From positions 1,798,001 through 1,862,000 of the forward strand of contig CP018783.1 of assembly GCA_002025645.1 (NCBI GenBank): 64,000 nt of DNA, given 5' to 3'. The position numbers were made by a program, and so were the translations under genes. Below are positions 1 through 7,909 of the stretch, in pieces (positions within the stretch are counted from its first letter, which is position 1; each line of letters begins with the position of its first letter). This stretch comes from Curtobacterium pusillum. Its GTDB lineage: Bacteria > Actinomycetota > Actinomycetes > Actinomycetales > Microbacteriaceae. The notes beneath the pieces were generated by a model. That model saw nothing but the letters and a program-made list of their open reading frames with translations. It made no database searches and had not been told where the DNA came from.

Positions 1-995
1 CGGTCGGCGTCGGAGATGTCGAGGGTGTTCTTGACGAAGTCGACGCCCTGGCTCATCCAGCCATAGAAGACCGGGAAGGACGACCCGAACATGAAGTGGT
101 CGGCACCGTTGATCTCGAGCGCGGCCTCGACCTGCTTCTTGCCCCACGAGTGCGGATGTGTGAGGTCGTAGTGGATGTTCGCGTCGAGGTACTGCTTGAT
201 CTTCGCCCCACCGGTGGACTCCAGCCGGACCATCGACTCCTTCTTGGTGGAGGCGTGCGGCGTCAGCAGCTCGGTGTTCGCGAACCAGTTGCCGCCGAGC
301 ATGGTGTGCACGAACCGCAGGTTCGGGAAGCGGTCGAACATGCCGGAGAACAACTCGCGGCCGACGGCGGTCGCCTGGTCCTGGATGCGTCCGAACTCAC
401 GACGCAGGTTCGTGTAGTCGATGATCGACCTCCACTCAACCGGCAGCGGCGTGTGGTGGACGATCACCGGGATCCGCTTGTCATTCAGCACCTCAAGGTA
501 GGGCGTGAAGGCGTCGTCGTCCAGGTAGAGCTGCCCGTAGTGGCAGGCGAGCTGGACGCCGACGGCTCCCAGATCGATTGCGCGTTCGAGCTCCGCGATG
601 TTCTCCTTGCCACCCCACGGCGGGACCGCCGCCGTCATGAAAAGCCGCCCGTCCGATTCGGACACGATCTTCGCTGCCTCGTCGTTCACCAACTTGCACG
701 CGTCGAGCGGGAGCCACTCCTGCCAGACGGGGACGCGGAGGATGCCGTAGTCCACGCCGGCGTCGTCCATCGCGGCGAGCTTGGCCTGGGCGGAGTAGTC
801 GCCCTCGACGTAGTTGAGGTTCTGATGGCCGGCTGGCTTCTCGAGGATGAGCTGGCGCTTGCCGGACTCCATCTCGATGACGCGGGCGATCTCCCCGAAC
901 CCGCGCGGCGCACTGTCGAGGAACGCGTTCAGGATCCGCGGGTTCGAGAACAGGTCTTCCGGCAGGTGGTGGATGTTGATGTCGACGACGGTCAT
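1..995 (-). CDS. Amidohydrolase family protein (3' end outside window)
   Basis: Reading leftward from an ATG at 995, the protein begins MTVVDINIHHLPEDLF and stays open to base 1, so its C-terminus is missing. It resembles the amidohydrolase-2 (ACMSD/gamma-resorcylate decarboxylase-like) TIM-barrel family of metal-dependent hydrolases and decarboxylases. Visible signs are the INIHH start, the VIVHHTPLP strand and the late FVHTMLGGNWF and FMFGSSFPVFYGW segments, where these enzymes place metal ligands. It heads a cluster with a FAH hydrolase, a dienelactone hydrolase fusion and a flavin monooxygenase, so it probably acts on a ring-derived acid (inference). The AT-rich stretch 1085-1112 upstream is the likely promoter. 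Substrate unknown. Confidence 0.8.
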   Translation of the reverse strand, partial: MTVVDINIHHLPEDLFSNPRILNAFLDSAPRGFGEIARVIEMESGKRQLILEKPAGHQNLNYVEGDYSAQAKLAAMDDAGVDYGILRVPVWQEWLPLDACKLVNDEAAKIVSESDGRLFMTAAVPPWGGKENIAELERAIDLGAVGVQLACHYGQLYLDDDAFTPYLEVLNDKRIPVIVHHTPLPVEWRSIIDYTNLRREFGRIQDQATAVGRELFSGMFDRFPNLRFVHTMLGGNWFANTELLTPHASTKKESMVRLESTGGAKIKQYLDANIHYDLTHPHSWGKKQVEAALEINGADHFMFGSSFPVFYGWMSQGVDFVKNTLDISDAD

Positions 996-1209
996 TGTCG
1001 TGTGTCCTCTTCTGTCGTGTTCGCACGAGCGACGCTGCACAACGTCGTGCACGAGGTGCTCCCCCACACGAACCGGTGAGGAAGTATGTCTAGAACTATA
1101 ACAACAATCCTCGGGGAGAGACCACTGGGGTCGCCGTTCGACCGACGCGGTGCGACGTCACCGCGTCGACGCCGGCGAGCCGTCTGGGTCGCGGTCGCGA
1201 CGCCGTGTC

Positions 1210-1252
1210 GGACTGGAGGCACGGCGTGCGTGCGGCACCGCGCCTCCGGTCC
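1210..1252. repeat. Dispersed palindrome, copy A (terminator-like)
   Basis: The inverted repeat opens GGACTGGAGGCACGG and closes GCGCCTCCGGTCC, around a GC-rich centre. It starts 7 bases past the stop of the leftward FAH gene, which fits a Rho-independent-like terminator without a U tract. The same palindrome recurs at 20883, 31882, 43016 and 47917, with a decayed half near 25522. Confidence 0.85.
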
Positions 1253-1258
1253 GGGGGT

Positions 1259-2113
1259 TCAGGACTCCGCGACTACGCGGTTCTCGATGACGCCGAGTCC
1301 GTCGATCTCACCGCGCACCACGTCGCCCGGACGCAGGAACGCCCCGGTCGGCGCACCGATGCCCGACGGCGTGCCGGTGGCGAGCACGTCACCCGGCTCA
1401 AGCGTCATGACGGTCGAGAGGTACGCGATCTGGTCGTAGACGTCGTAGATCATGTCGTTCGTGCGCGCGTCCTGGCGCTCCTCGCCGTTCACCCAGAGCC
1501 GGAGCGCCAGGTCGTGGGGGTCGGTGACGGCGTCGTCCGTGGTCAGCCAGGGGCCGAACGGGCCGTGCGTGTCGAACGACTTGCCGAGTGTGAACGTCGG
1601 CGAGCGCTTCGCCAGCCAGTCGCGGACCGAGACATCGTTCACGACGACGTAGCCGGCGATCACCGAGCGGGCGTCCTCGCGCGATACGTGTCGGCACCGC
1701 TTCCCGATCACCACACCGAGCTCGATCTCGTAGTCCATCTCGTCGGACACAGCGGGCTTGACGATCTCGTCGTACGGACCAGCGATGCAGGAGACCTGCT
1801 TGTTGAACCACAGCTGGCTGGTGGGGGTCGGGATCCCCGCCTGCAGGGCCTCGGCGGCGTGGGCACGGTAGTTCATGCCGATGCCGAGGAACTTCTGCGG
1901 GTCGTCGATCGGCGCCAGCAGGGTCATGTCCGCAAGCGGGTACGCCTCCCCGGAAGCGGTCGCGATTTCATCGCGCAGGGTGTCGAGTTCGGTGACGACC
2001 GCGCGGAGCGACGAACCGATGCCGGCGGTGCCGGTGAGGTCGATGACGTGATCGCCGTCGACCCTCCCGACGTGGACTTCCCCCGTCGAGGTGCGGAAGC
2101 GGGCGAGTTGCAT
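1259..2113 (-). CDS. Fumarylacetoacetate hydrolase family protein
   Basis: This 284-residue protein of the FAH superfamily includes fumarylpyruvate hydrolases, acylpyruvases and oxaloacetate decarboxylases, which cleave C-C bonds late in aromatic degradation. The fold's metal-site landmarks are present: KFLGIGMNYRAHAAE near residue 90, DEMDYEIELGVVIG near 145 and KSFDTHGPFGPW near 200, ending with the usual TGTPSGIG loop near 250. An AGGAGG ribosome-binding site 10 bases upstream fixes the ATG at 2113. It lies 48 bases after the DUF3500-hydrolase gene on the same strand, so the two are probably cotranscribed. A ring-cleavage product is the expected substrate, but which one cannot be read from the sequence. 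Confidence 0.88.
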   Translation of the reverse strand: MQLARFRTSTGEVHVGRVDGDHVIDLTGTAGIGSSLRAVVTELDTLRDEIATASGEAYPLADMTLLAPIDDPQKFLGIGMNYRAHAAEALQAGIPTPTSQLWFNKQVSCIAGPYDEIVKPAVSDEMDYEIELGVVIGKRCRHVSREDARSVIAGYVVVNDVSVRDWLAKRSPTFTLGKSFDTHGPFGPWLTTDDAVTDPHDLALRLWVNGEERQDARTNDMIYDVYDQIAYLSTVMTLEPGDVLATGTPSGIGAPTGAFLRPGDVVRGEIDGLGVIENRVVAES

Positions 2114-2160
2114 GGTGGTGTTCCTCCTGGATCTGGATCCTGCGGGTGCCGCGGCGCGGC

Positions 2161-4233
2161 TCAGCGCAGGGTGTCGGTCAAGAATCGTTCGGTGGACGCC
2201 CACGCGCGTGCGGCGGACACCGGCTCGTACGCCACGACCTCCGGTGGGCCGCCGAGCCCGGCGTGCCGGCTGGTGAACGCGTGCACGGTGTCGCTGAAGA
2301 CGTTCGTCTCCCACCGCACGCCGAGGCCACCGAGGCCGGACTGCACGGCTGCCACCATCTCGGGCGTCGCCATCGGGTCGTCGGCACCGGTGCAGAGCAG
2401 CACCCGAGTGGTGGTGGCCGGCGTGCCGGCCGCCGCCGTCGGCCATTCGGCGCCGACGAGGTCGAGCCCACCGTGGACGCTGACGATGCTGCGGGGGGCC
2501 GCGTCGCCGGGCCCGGCGGTCCGGAGGAGCTCGAGCGCGGACGCGCCGCCGAAGCAGTACCCGACGACCGCGATCCGTGCCGGGTCGACGTCGTCCAGCT
2601 GCACGAGCGTCTCGAACGCAGCGCGGACTCGTCCGTGCCAGGTGGCGCGGGCACCGGCCATCGCACCGATGGAAGCACCGATCTCCGCACCGGTCACGGG
2701 CGTCCGGCGGCTCCCCCAGACGTCGGCGGCGAGCACGGTGCAGCCGAGGGCGGCGTAGCGCCGAGCCGTGGCGCGCGTCTCCTCGCCGACCCCGAACGCG
2801 TCGTGGAGCAGCAGCACGGCCGGCCCAGAGGTGCCGTTGCGGAGCGCCGGGCCGCATGCGTACCCGAGCATCGGCGCGCCGTCGTGCTCGTACGGCACGT
2901 CCCGGTCGGCGATCCCGCCTCGCCGCACGCGCCACCGTTCGACGAGGGCGTGTCCGTAGTCGCCGCCGTTCGGGTGTCGGAACGTGGTGTGGACGTGGAA
3001 GCGTGCCGGGGTCTCGTTGGCGAGCCAGACGCCGGCGTGGTGGTCGAGTTCCGCCAGCAGCACGGGGCTGTGCACGCGGACGTAGAAGGGCCCGGAGCCG
3101 TCGGTGGCGCCGTACCACGCGACGTGGGTGTCGTCGACGTGGGCGTCGAACTCGGCGAGCGTCAATGCACGCTGGTCATCCCGCAGCAGTACCAACGCAT
3201 CCTCGACGACTGCTCGCAGCGCCCGACGTTGCGTGTCATCGAACGAGGCAGCGCAGACCCCTTCGTACGGGACGACCCGGTTGTCCTGGAACGCACCGCC
3301 GACGTGGCGTTCGTCGGCCGGGTGCACGCGTCCGGGCGGCATCGCTGGGTCAAGCACCGAGCGATACACGACCGCCTGCGCCCGCTGCTCGTCGTCGAGC
3401 CGGGCGAGCAGTCCGAGCGAAGCGGACTCCCGCCCACCGAACACGTCCACGCGCTCGCCGTCGGTGGCGGCAGGCTCGGCTCCGAGGAAGGCCGGCGCGA
3501 TGACGTGCCGACCACCCACCGACACGAAGTGCACGGCGAGGTGGTGTCCGAAGAGCTGCCATCCCCACGGTGCGTCGATGTCGGGTTCGCCGTACAGCGC
3601 GAACCAGTAGCTCCGGTCGTTCATCACCGTCGGGAGGTCGACCAAGTGGCCGAGTAGTGCGTTGAGGGACATGAGCTCGCGCACGCGGGCGGCGCCCTCC
3701 GGACTCAGCGAGGCGTCGACGACCGCGAGCACGGCGGCGACGGCGTCCTCGGGTTCGTCCTCCAGCCGCAGGCCGACACGGTGCACGGTGAACTCGGGGT
3801 TGCTCCACGCGCGCCACTCCGGCGCGTCGAAGTCGAAGCGGAGCCGGTCCTGCGCGCCTTCGCCGGCCCGCTCGTCGACCGTGCGGAGAAGGCGCTGTGC
3901 TGCCTCGACCGGTTCGATCGCCGAGTCCGCCGCGACGGTCTGGTCGGGAGCCAGCTCGTAGAGGCCCGGGCGGACGGAGCCATCGGTGGTGATGCCACGG
4001 AACGGCTGTTCGTACCGATCGCGCCACTCGGCGAGGAGGTCCTGGACGAAGTCGGGCGCGGCCCGGTCGGCGGCGTACTCGTCCCAGCGCTGCCCCCGGT
4101 AATGCGCCACGCGCGGATCGTCGCGGCCCAGCACGTACTCGCGGTACCCGCCCGACGGCAGCGTCACTGGGCCGCCCGCGCCGCTCGTCCGTGCGTCCGA
4201 GAAGAACTCGTCCGGTCCTGCTGCAACTGCCAC
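2161..4233 (-). CDS. DUF3500 domain fused to dienelactone hydrolase
   Basis: This 690-residue protein has two parts. Residues about 50-400 match DUF3500, with the NDRSYWFALYGEPD and GWQLFGHHLAVHF signatures and a run of histidines. Residues about 445-690 form a dienelactone-hydrolase alpha/beta hydrolase with a cysteine nucleophile in GYCFGG, an aspartate region at CTGADDPMA and a late VHAF histidine. Dienelactone hydrolases open lactones formed after ring cleavage. The start is a GTG preceded by GAAGGAG. It is divergent from the flavin monooxygenase gene across 102 bases. The DUF3500 half has no settled biochemical role; the fusion suggests both halves act on one pathway (inference). Confidence 0.85.
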   Translation of the reverse strand: MAVAAGPDEFFSDARTSGAGGPVTLPSGGYREYVLGRDDPRVAHYRGQRWDEYAADRAAPDFVQDLLAEWRDRYEQPFRGITTDGSVRPGLYELAPDQTVAADSAIEPVEAAQRLLRTVDERAGEGAQDRLRFDFDAPEWRAWSNPEFTVHRVGLRLEDEPEDAVAAVLAVVDASLSPEGAARVRELMSLNALLGHLVDLPTVMNDRSYWFALYGEPDIDAPWGWQLFGHHLAVHFVSVGGRHVIAPAFLGAEPAATDGERVDVFGGRESASLGLLARLDDEQRAQAVVYRSVLDPAMPPGRVHPADERHVGGAFQDNRVVPYEGVCAASFDDTQRRALRAVVEDALVLLRDDQRALTLAEFDAHVDDTHVAWYGATDGSGPFYVRVHSPVLLAELDHHAGVWLANETPARFHVHTTFRHPNGGDYGHALVERWRVRRGGIADRDVPYEHDGAPMLGYACGPALRNGTSGPAVLLLHDAFGVGEETRATARRYAALGCTVLAADVWGSRRTPVTGAEIGASIGAMAGARATWHGRVRAAFETLVQLDDVDPARIAVVGYCFGGASALELLRTAGPGDAAPRSIVSVHGGLDLVGAEWPTAAAGTPATTTRVLLCTGADDPMATPEMVAAVQSGLGGLGVRWETNVFSDTVHAFTSRHAGLGGPPEVVAYEPVSAARAWASTERFLTDTLR

Positions 4234-4253
4234 GCGCCGACTCCTTCGTCAAA

Positions 4254-4297
4254 GTAGGTGTGATCCTACAAGCATTTGACTCTATTCTTACAACCAT
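4254..4297. promoter_or_regulatory. Divergent promoter/operator of the catabolic cluster
   Basis: The only AT-rich DNA between two divergent catabolic genes holds an inverted repeat GTAGG-N6-CCTAC (4254-4269). It also holds two near-identical direct repeats 22 bases apart, CCTACAAGCAT (4265) and CTTACAACCAT (4287). A TTGACT hexamer at 4276 may be a -35 element for the rightward gene. The spacing of two helical turns suits a dimeric repressor, and the MarR protein at 6046 is the obvious candidate. Confidence 0.5.
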
Positions 4298-4335
4298 CTA
4301 CCGTCGATCAGACGGACACACGAAGGAGTGCAACC

Positions 4336-6009
4336 ATGGAGATCGCCATAGTCGGAGCGGGCCCAGCCGGCCTCGTCGCCGCCCTGCAGCTGCACGCCCG
4401 CGGCATCTCCGCGCGCATCTACGAAGCGGTCGGCGAGCTCCGCCCACTCGGCGTCGGGGTCGACATCAAGCCATACGGCGTCCAGGAGCTCGACGGGATC
4501 GGACTCCGTGCGGAGTTCGAGGCCATGTCGGTCGACGCGCAGGAGTCCCTGTTCTTCAACCACCACGGCCAGGAGATCTACGCGGAACGCTGCGGCACGC
4601 ACATGGGGTACCTCTACCCGCAGCGCTTCGTGCACCGCGGGTACCTGCAGATGATGCTCTACCGCGCCGTCGTCGACCGGTTGGGCGAGGACGCCGTCGT
4701 CACGGGCGCGAGGACCGTCTCGTACGAGTCCGACGCCGAGGGCGCAACGATCCACCTCGAGCACCGGGACGGCACGACGAGCACGGTCAGTGCGGACGTC
4801 GTGATCGCGGCCGACGGCATCAAGTCCGCGGTACGCCGTCAGATGCACCCGACGAGCGCCGACCCGAAGTACTCGGGCATCACGATGTGGCGCGGGACGA
4901 CGGTGATGGAGCCGTTCAAGACCGGCGGGACGATCCTCCACATCGGCGATCCGCGCGTCGCCAGCATGATCGTCTACCCGATCGCCGACGACTTCGAGGG
5001 CACCGGCAAGACCCTGGTCAACTGGGTCGTCGAAGCGACCCGCGACGAGAGTGTCGAGGACTGGAACCAGCGGGGCACCGTGGACGAGATCGTCCACTTG
5101 TTCGACGACACCGACCTTCCGTTCCTCGACGTGCAGCGGATGCTGCGCGACGCACACGAGGTGCTGCTCTTCCCCCTCATCGACCACGACCCGCTCGACA
5201 CCTGGCTCGATGGCCGGGTCGCGCTCCTCGGCGACGCCGCGCACGCGATGTACCCCCGCGGTGGGAACGGCGTTTGCCAGGCGTTCGTCGACGCGCGGGT
5301 AATCGCCGAGCACCTGGCCACCGCCGCCGACCCCGACGAGGCGCTCCGCGCCTACCAGGCGGCGCGACTCGAACCCGTCAACCGGCTCGTGCTCGCGAAC
5401 CGCGGCGAGGCGTACGAGGTGATCCGCCGCATGGTCGCCGAGCGCACCGACGGCAAGCCGTTCGACGACATCGAGGCCGTCCTCCCCCTCGCCGAAGCCG
5501 ACGAGATCTTCAGCAGGTACCACGCGCTCGTCGGAATGCCCCGCCCCGGGTACCGAGCGGACGAGGCCACGGGCTTCCGGAGCGCCGACATCGTGAAGAC
5601 GGAGGTGCTCGATGCCGAAGGCCGCCGACAGAAGGCACTGATCGCAGGCGACCTCGATGCCCTCGACGCCCTGTTCGACGAGTCCCTCGTGCACGTCCAC
5701 GCGCCCGGCCTCACGCACGACAAGGCCCAGCTCCTCGAGCACACCGCCACCCGACGCGCGTACCTCGAGATCACGCGCGGCGACCTTGACGTCCGCGTCT
5801 TCGGTGACGTCGCCGTCGTGACCGGCCCGATCACGAACCGCATGCGCGCACCAGGTGGCGGCGAGCGGACCCTCGCAGGTGTCGCCACCCAGGTCCTGCA
5901 CCGGACGCAGGAGCAGGGCTGGCAGTTCGTCAGCTTCCAGATGACCCCGTACGGCGAGCAAGCCTGGGGCCAGCTACCCTCGGAGGCGCAGGAAGTTGTG
6001 AAGTCATAG
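4336..6009 (+). CDS. FAD-dependent monooxygenase with C-terminal NTF2-like domain
   Basis: This 557-residue protein's first 380 residues are a class A flavoprotein hydroxylase. It has the dinucleotide loop MEIAIVGAGPAG at the N-terminus, a DVVIAADGIKSAVR motif near 160 and the second FAD motif ALLGDAAHAMYPRGGNG near 295. Such enzymes hydroxylate aromatic rings with NAD(P)H and O2. Residues about 435-557 look like an added SnoaL/DUF4440 (NTF2-like) domain, an unusual tail. GAAGGAG ends 7 bases before the ATG. It is followed 36 bases later by the MarR gene on the same strand. It likely starts the pathway, its product passing to the leftward hydrolases (inference). Confidence 0.9.
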   Translation: MEIAIVGAGPAGLVAALQLHARGISARIYEAVGELRPLGVGVDIKPYGVQELDGIGLRAEFEAMSVDAQESLFFNHHGQEIYAERCGTHMGYLYPQRFVHRGYLQMMLYRAVVDRLGEDAVVTGARTVSYESDAEGATIHLEHRDGTTSTVSADVVIAADGIKSAVRRQMHPTSADPKYSGITMWRGTTVMEPFKTGGTILHIGDPRVASMIVYPIADDFEGTGKTLVNWVVEATRDESVEDWNQRGTVDEIVHLFDDTDLPFLDVQRMLRDAHEVLLFPLIDHDPLDTWLDGRVALLGDAAHAMYPRGGNGVCQAFVDARVIAEHLATAADPDEALRAYQAARLEPVNRLVLANRGEAYEVIRRMVAERTDGKPFDDIEAVLPLAEADEIFSRYHALVGMPRPGYRADEATGFRSADIVKTEVLDAEGRRQKALIAGDLDALDALFDESLVHVHAPGLTHDKAQLLEHTATRRAYLEITRGDLDVRVFGDVAVVTGPITNRMRAPGGGERTLAGVATQVLHRTQEQGWQFVSFQMTPYGEQAWGQLPSEAQEVVKS

Positions 6010-6014
6010 CTATG
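6005..6014. promoter_or_regulatory. Perfect 10-bp palindrome before the MarR gene
   Basis: CATAGCTATG overlaps the stop codon of the monooxygenase gene and lies 32 bases before the MarR start. It could be an autoregulatory operator. A 10-base palindrome alone is weak evidence. Confidence 0.3.
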
Positions 6015-6045
6015 GGAAACCGGGATCGGCATTAGGGTCGAGAGC

Positions 6046-6525
6046 GTGGCCGACAACGACGCTGACGCTCCGCTCTACGCCGATCTCGCCGAGACGGTGC
6101 TCACCCTCGCCCGCGAGATCCGGCTGCGCGAGGGGGACCTCGTCGACGCCATCTCGCTCACACCCTCGTACGCGCAGGTGATGCGGTACGTCTCCACACA
6201 CCCCGGGGCGACCCCGAGCGAGACCGCCGAGGCCACCGGACTCCTGCGGAGCAACCTCAGCACGGCCCTCCGCGAGCTCGAGAAGATCGGGTTCGTCGAG
6301 AAGCGTCAGAGCACCGACGATGGCCGGGGGGTTTTGCTGTACCCGTCGGAGACAGCCCTGGCGAACCTCGGTCGGGTGCGCGCGCAGTGGTCCGAGGACG
6401 CCGGACGACTGCTGGGACGCCCGGCCGGCATCGAGCGGGCGACGACCCTGCTCCGGCGGCTGGCCGAGGGACTCGCCGATGAACGGCGGGCCGCCGGCCG
6501 GCAGTGGTCGCGGCGCCAGATGTGA
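6046..6525 (+). CDS. MarR-family transcriptional regulator
   Basis: This 159-residue winged-helix protein has the MarR layout: a dimerisation helix (residues 8-30), a recognition region SETAEATGLLRSNLSTALRELEKIGFVEKR around residues 64-90, a wing carrying DDGRGVLLYPS, and a C-terminal helix. MarR proteins usually repress degradation or efflux genes until an aromatic ligand binds. It sits last in the catabolic cluster behind the monooxygenase and probably controls the 4240-4320 divergent promoter (inference). The start is GTG with no clear Shine-Dalgarno, so translation may depend on the upstream gene. The accessory island begins just after its stop. Confidence 0.85.
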   Translation: MADNDADAPLYADLAETVLTLAREIRLREGDLVDAISLTPSYAQVMRYVSTHPGATPSETAEATGLLRSNLSTALRELEKIGFVEKRQSTDDGRGVLLYPSETALANLGRVRAQWSEDAGRLLGRPAGIERATTLLRRLAEGLADERRAAGRQWSRRQM

Positions 6526-6734
6526 GTCGCCGCGCGACGACGGGGCGAGAGCCCCGTGGCTGCGACGCCACGCGCTTACCGCTCCGGCCGGTCGGGCTAG
6601 GCGGGCGGCGTAACCGTCCCGTCTTTCCGAGGCGCGGGGTGCGACGCCGCTTCGACCGGCAACGTGAGACGCACGAGCCATCCGCACAGCGAGGTTGACG
6701 ACGCCCCGACACCAATTCCCCTTAACCTTGAAAT

Positions 6735-7025
6735 ATGGCCAGAACCGCGCGCTCAACTCCCGCGGAGCTCGCCCCTGCTCCATGGCCGGACGAACCGTCG
6801 TTCGATCTCTCTGCCGAGGTAGCGCGACAGTTCGTGCTCAACCTCCACGACGCGATGGAGGGCCGTTCCTTGCGTTCGGTCGCCGAAGATGCCGGCATCC
6901 ACCACGTCACGCTGCTCAAAATTCTTCATGGCCGCGCCTGGCCCGACCTCGCAACGATCTCCCGGCTCGAGATCGGACTGAACGCCGACCTGTACTCTTC
7001 CAGGAGCGTGCGCGGCCCTCGTTGA
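6735..7025 (+). CDS. Small HTH DNA-binding protein of the transposon region
   Basis: This 96-residue protein has one helix-turn-helix at residues about 32-85 (LHDAMEGRSLRSVAEDAG, then HGRAWPDLATISRLEIGL). The same module forms the extreme C-terminus of the TniQ-like protein encoded at 7839-10298: both share LH(D/E)A, GRS, GR and RL(E/Q)I in the same order and both end ADLY or EDLW. It is thus related to the transposon's targeting protein and may be a regulator or accessory targeting factor (inference). An AT-rich stretch and TTGACG (about 6693) precede the ATG, and no Shine-Dalgarno is visible. Its last 110 bases overlap the leftward gene 6916-7425. Confidence 0.65.
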   Translation: MARTARSTPAELAPAPWPDEPSFDLSAEVARQFVLNLHDAMEGRSLRSVAEDAGIHHVTLLKILHGRAWPDLATISRLEIGLNADLYSSRSVRGPR

Positions 7026-7425
7026 GCGCGGCGGACCATGTCCGCGGCGAGGAGGAGCTTCTAAATCGACCGCTTCCGAACTGAGTGACGTTCGCTCCGG
7101 TGAGCACCGCGGCCAGTTGCAGCGTTGATGGTGGCGTGAGGTGCCGCCCCAGTTCTTCCCGAAGGTCAACGACGAGCCTGGCCACGCGCCGCAGCGTGTC
7201 GAGGTGACTTCCGCGCTCCTGAACCGCTTGCTCGCCGCTGTGAAGATCAACGGACAGCGCGAGTTGATCCACCCCTCGATCGATGACCACCTCGATGCGA
7301 TCGCCCGTGTCTACGACATCAACCCGTAGCCCCACCGGGACAACCATGCCGCGCAGCCAGCGAAGATCAAGCGGCTGATCGCCAACCGCAGTCACCCTGA
7401 GGGAGGGCGCACTCTCGAATCCCAT
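6916..7425 (-). CDS. Hypothetical island protein, paralogue of the product of 7463-7909
   Basis: No known family is recognised in this 169-residue protein. Its first ~115 residues align with the divergent neighbour: both share D(L/M)DL-WL-G-VVP, a D-L-SGE-AV strand, a middle segment rich in L and R, and P-(S/A)LQL-A-V-GA near residue 110. The last ~50 residues are arginine- and serine-rich, run antisense through the HTH gene and may not be conserved. The ATG at 7425 has a TAGAAT hexamer six bases upstream and no ribosome-binding site, so the message is probably leaderless. Function unknown; it looks like the partner of the HTH module. Confidence 0.55.
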   Translation of the reverse strand: MGFESAPSLRVTAVGDQPLDLRWLRGMVVPVGLRVDVVDTGDRIEVVIDRGVDQLALSVDLHSGEQAVQERGSHLDTLRRVARLVVDLREELGRHLTPPSTLQLAAVLTGANVTQFGSGRFRSSSSPRTWSAALNEGRARSWKSTGRRSVRSRAGRSLRGRARRGHEEF

Positions 7426-7462
7426 ACGCTGATTCTAATCACCATTTGGTACGGTGATCCAC
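7426..7462. promoter_or_regulatory. Shared divergent promoter with inverted repeat
   Basis: The 37 bases between two paralogous divergent genes contain the inverted repeat ATCACC-N9-GGTGAT (about 7438-7458). They also contain a TAGAAT -10 candidate on the lower strand and TACGGT on the upper. Both starts fall 6-7 bases past those hexamers, as expected for leaderless transcription. A bound dimer would block both promoters. Confidence 0.45.
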
Positions 7463-7909
7463 ATGGTGGAGCGTGGAGCGCGCATCGAGATTGAGCAGCC
7501 GAACGGGGATGTGATGGATCTCACGTGGTTGGCTGGCGTCGTTGTCCCTCCCGGGATGGTTATCTCGTGGCTAGACCTCGGATGGCGTAACGAGTGCACT
7601 CTCCGATTCCGCGATGAGGTTGTCACGGTTTTCGGGGATCTGCGATCCGGTGAGCGGGCCGTCAGCGGTTCGGGGCGGTCGCCGCTGGCCCGCTATGGGT
7701 TGTTCCTCATGCAGCATCGGATGCAGATCGTTCGCGCCGGGCGACGAGTCTTCGACGCCGCCGCCACGGCCCCCTCCGCACTCCAGCTGATCGCTCGAGT
7801 CAGCGGTGCGCTATGGATACCACCGGATGGACCCACGCCTAACTCTCAAGATCCTGCCACAGGTCCTCGCTCAGGACGATCTGCAGACGTCCCACCACGA
7901 CTAGATTGA
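7463..7909 (+). CDS. Hypothetical island protein, paralogue of the product of 6916-7425
   Basis: This 148-residue protein has no recognised domain. It is read from an ATG at 7463, which aligns with the start of its divergent paralogue; a GTG at 7454 is an alternative. The shared core covers residues about 14-110 (DVMDLTWLAGVVVPPG, then DLRSGERAV, then APSALQLIARVSGA). The tail beyond residue 115 is proline-rich and overlaps the 3' end of tniQ by 71 bases on the other strand. This mirrors the other copy, whose tail overlaps the free-standing HTH gene. It is probably an accessory protein of the transposon; role unknown. Confidence 0.6.
   Translation: MVERGARIEIEQPNGDVMDLTWLAGVVVPPGMVISWLDLGWRNECTLRFRDEVVTVFGDLRSGERAVSGSGRSPLARYGLFLMQHRMQIVRAGRRVFDAAATAPSALQLIARVSGALWIPPDGPTPNSQDPATGPRSGRSADVPPRLD

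Noticed and set aside
7141..7329. Rightward 62-codon frame antisense to paralogue A
   Set aside because: Paralogue A aligns with the protein at 7463-7909, so the opposite frame is a shadow.
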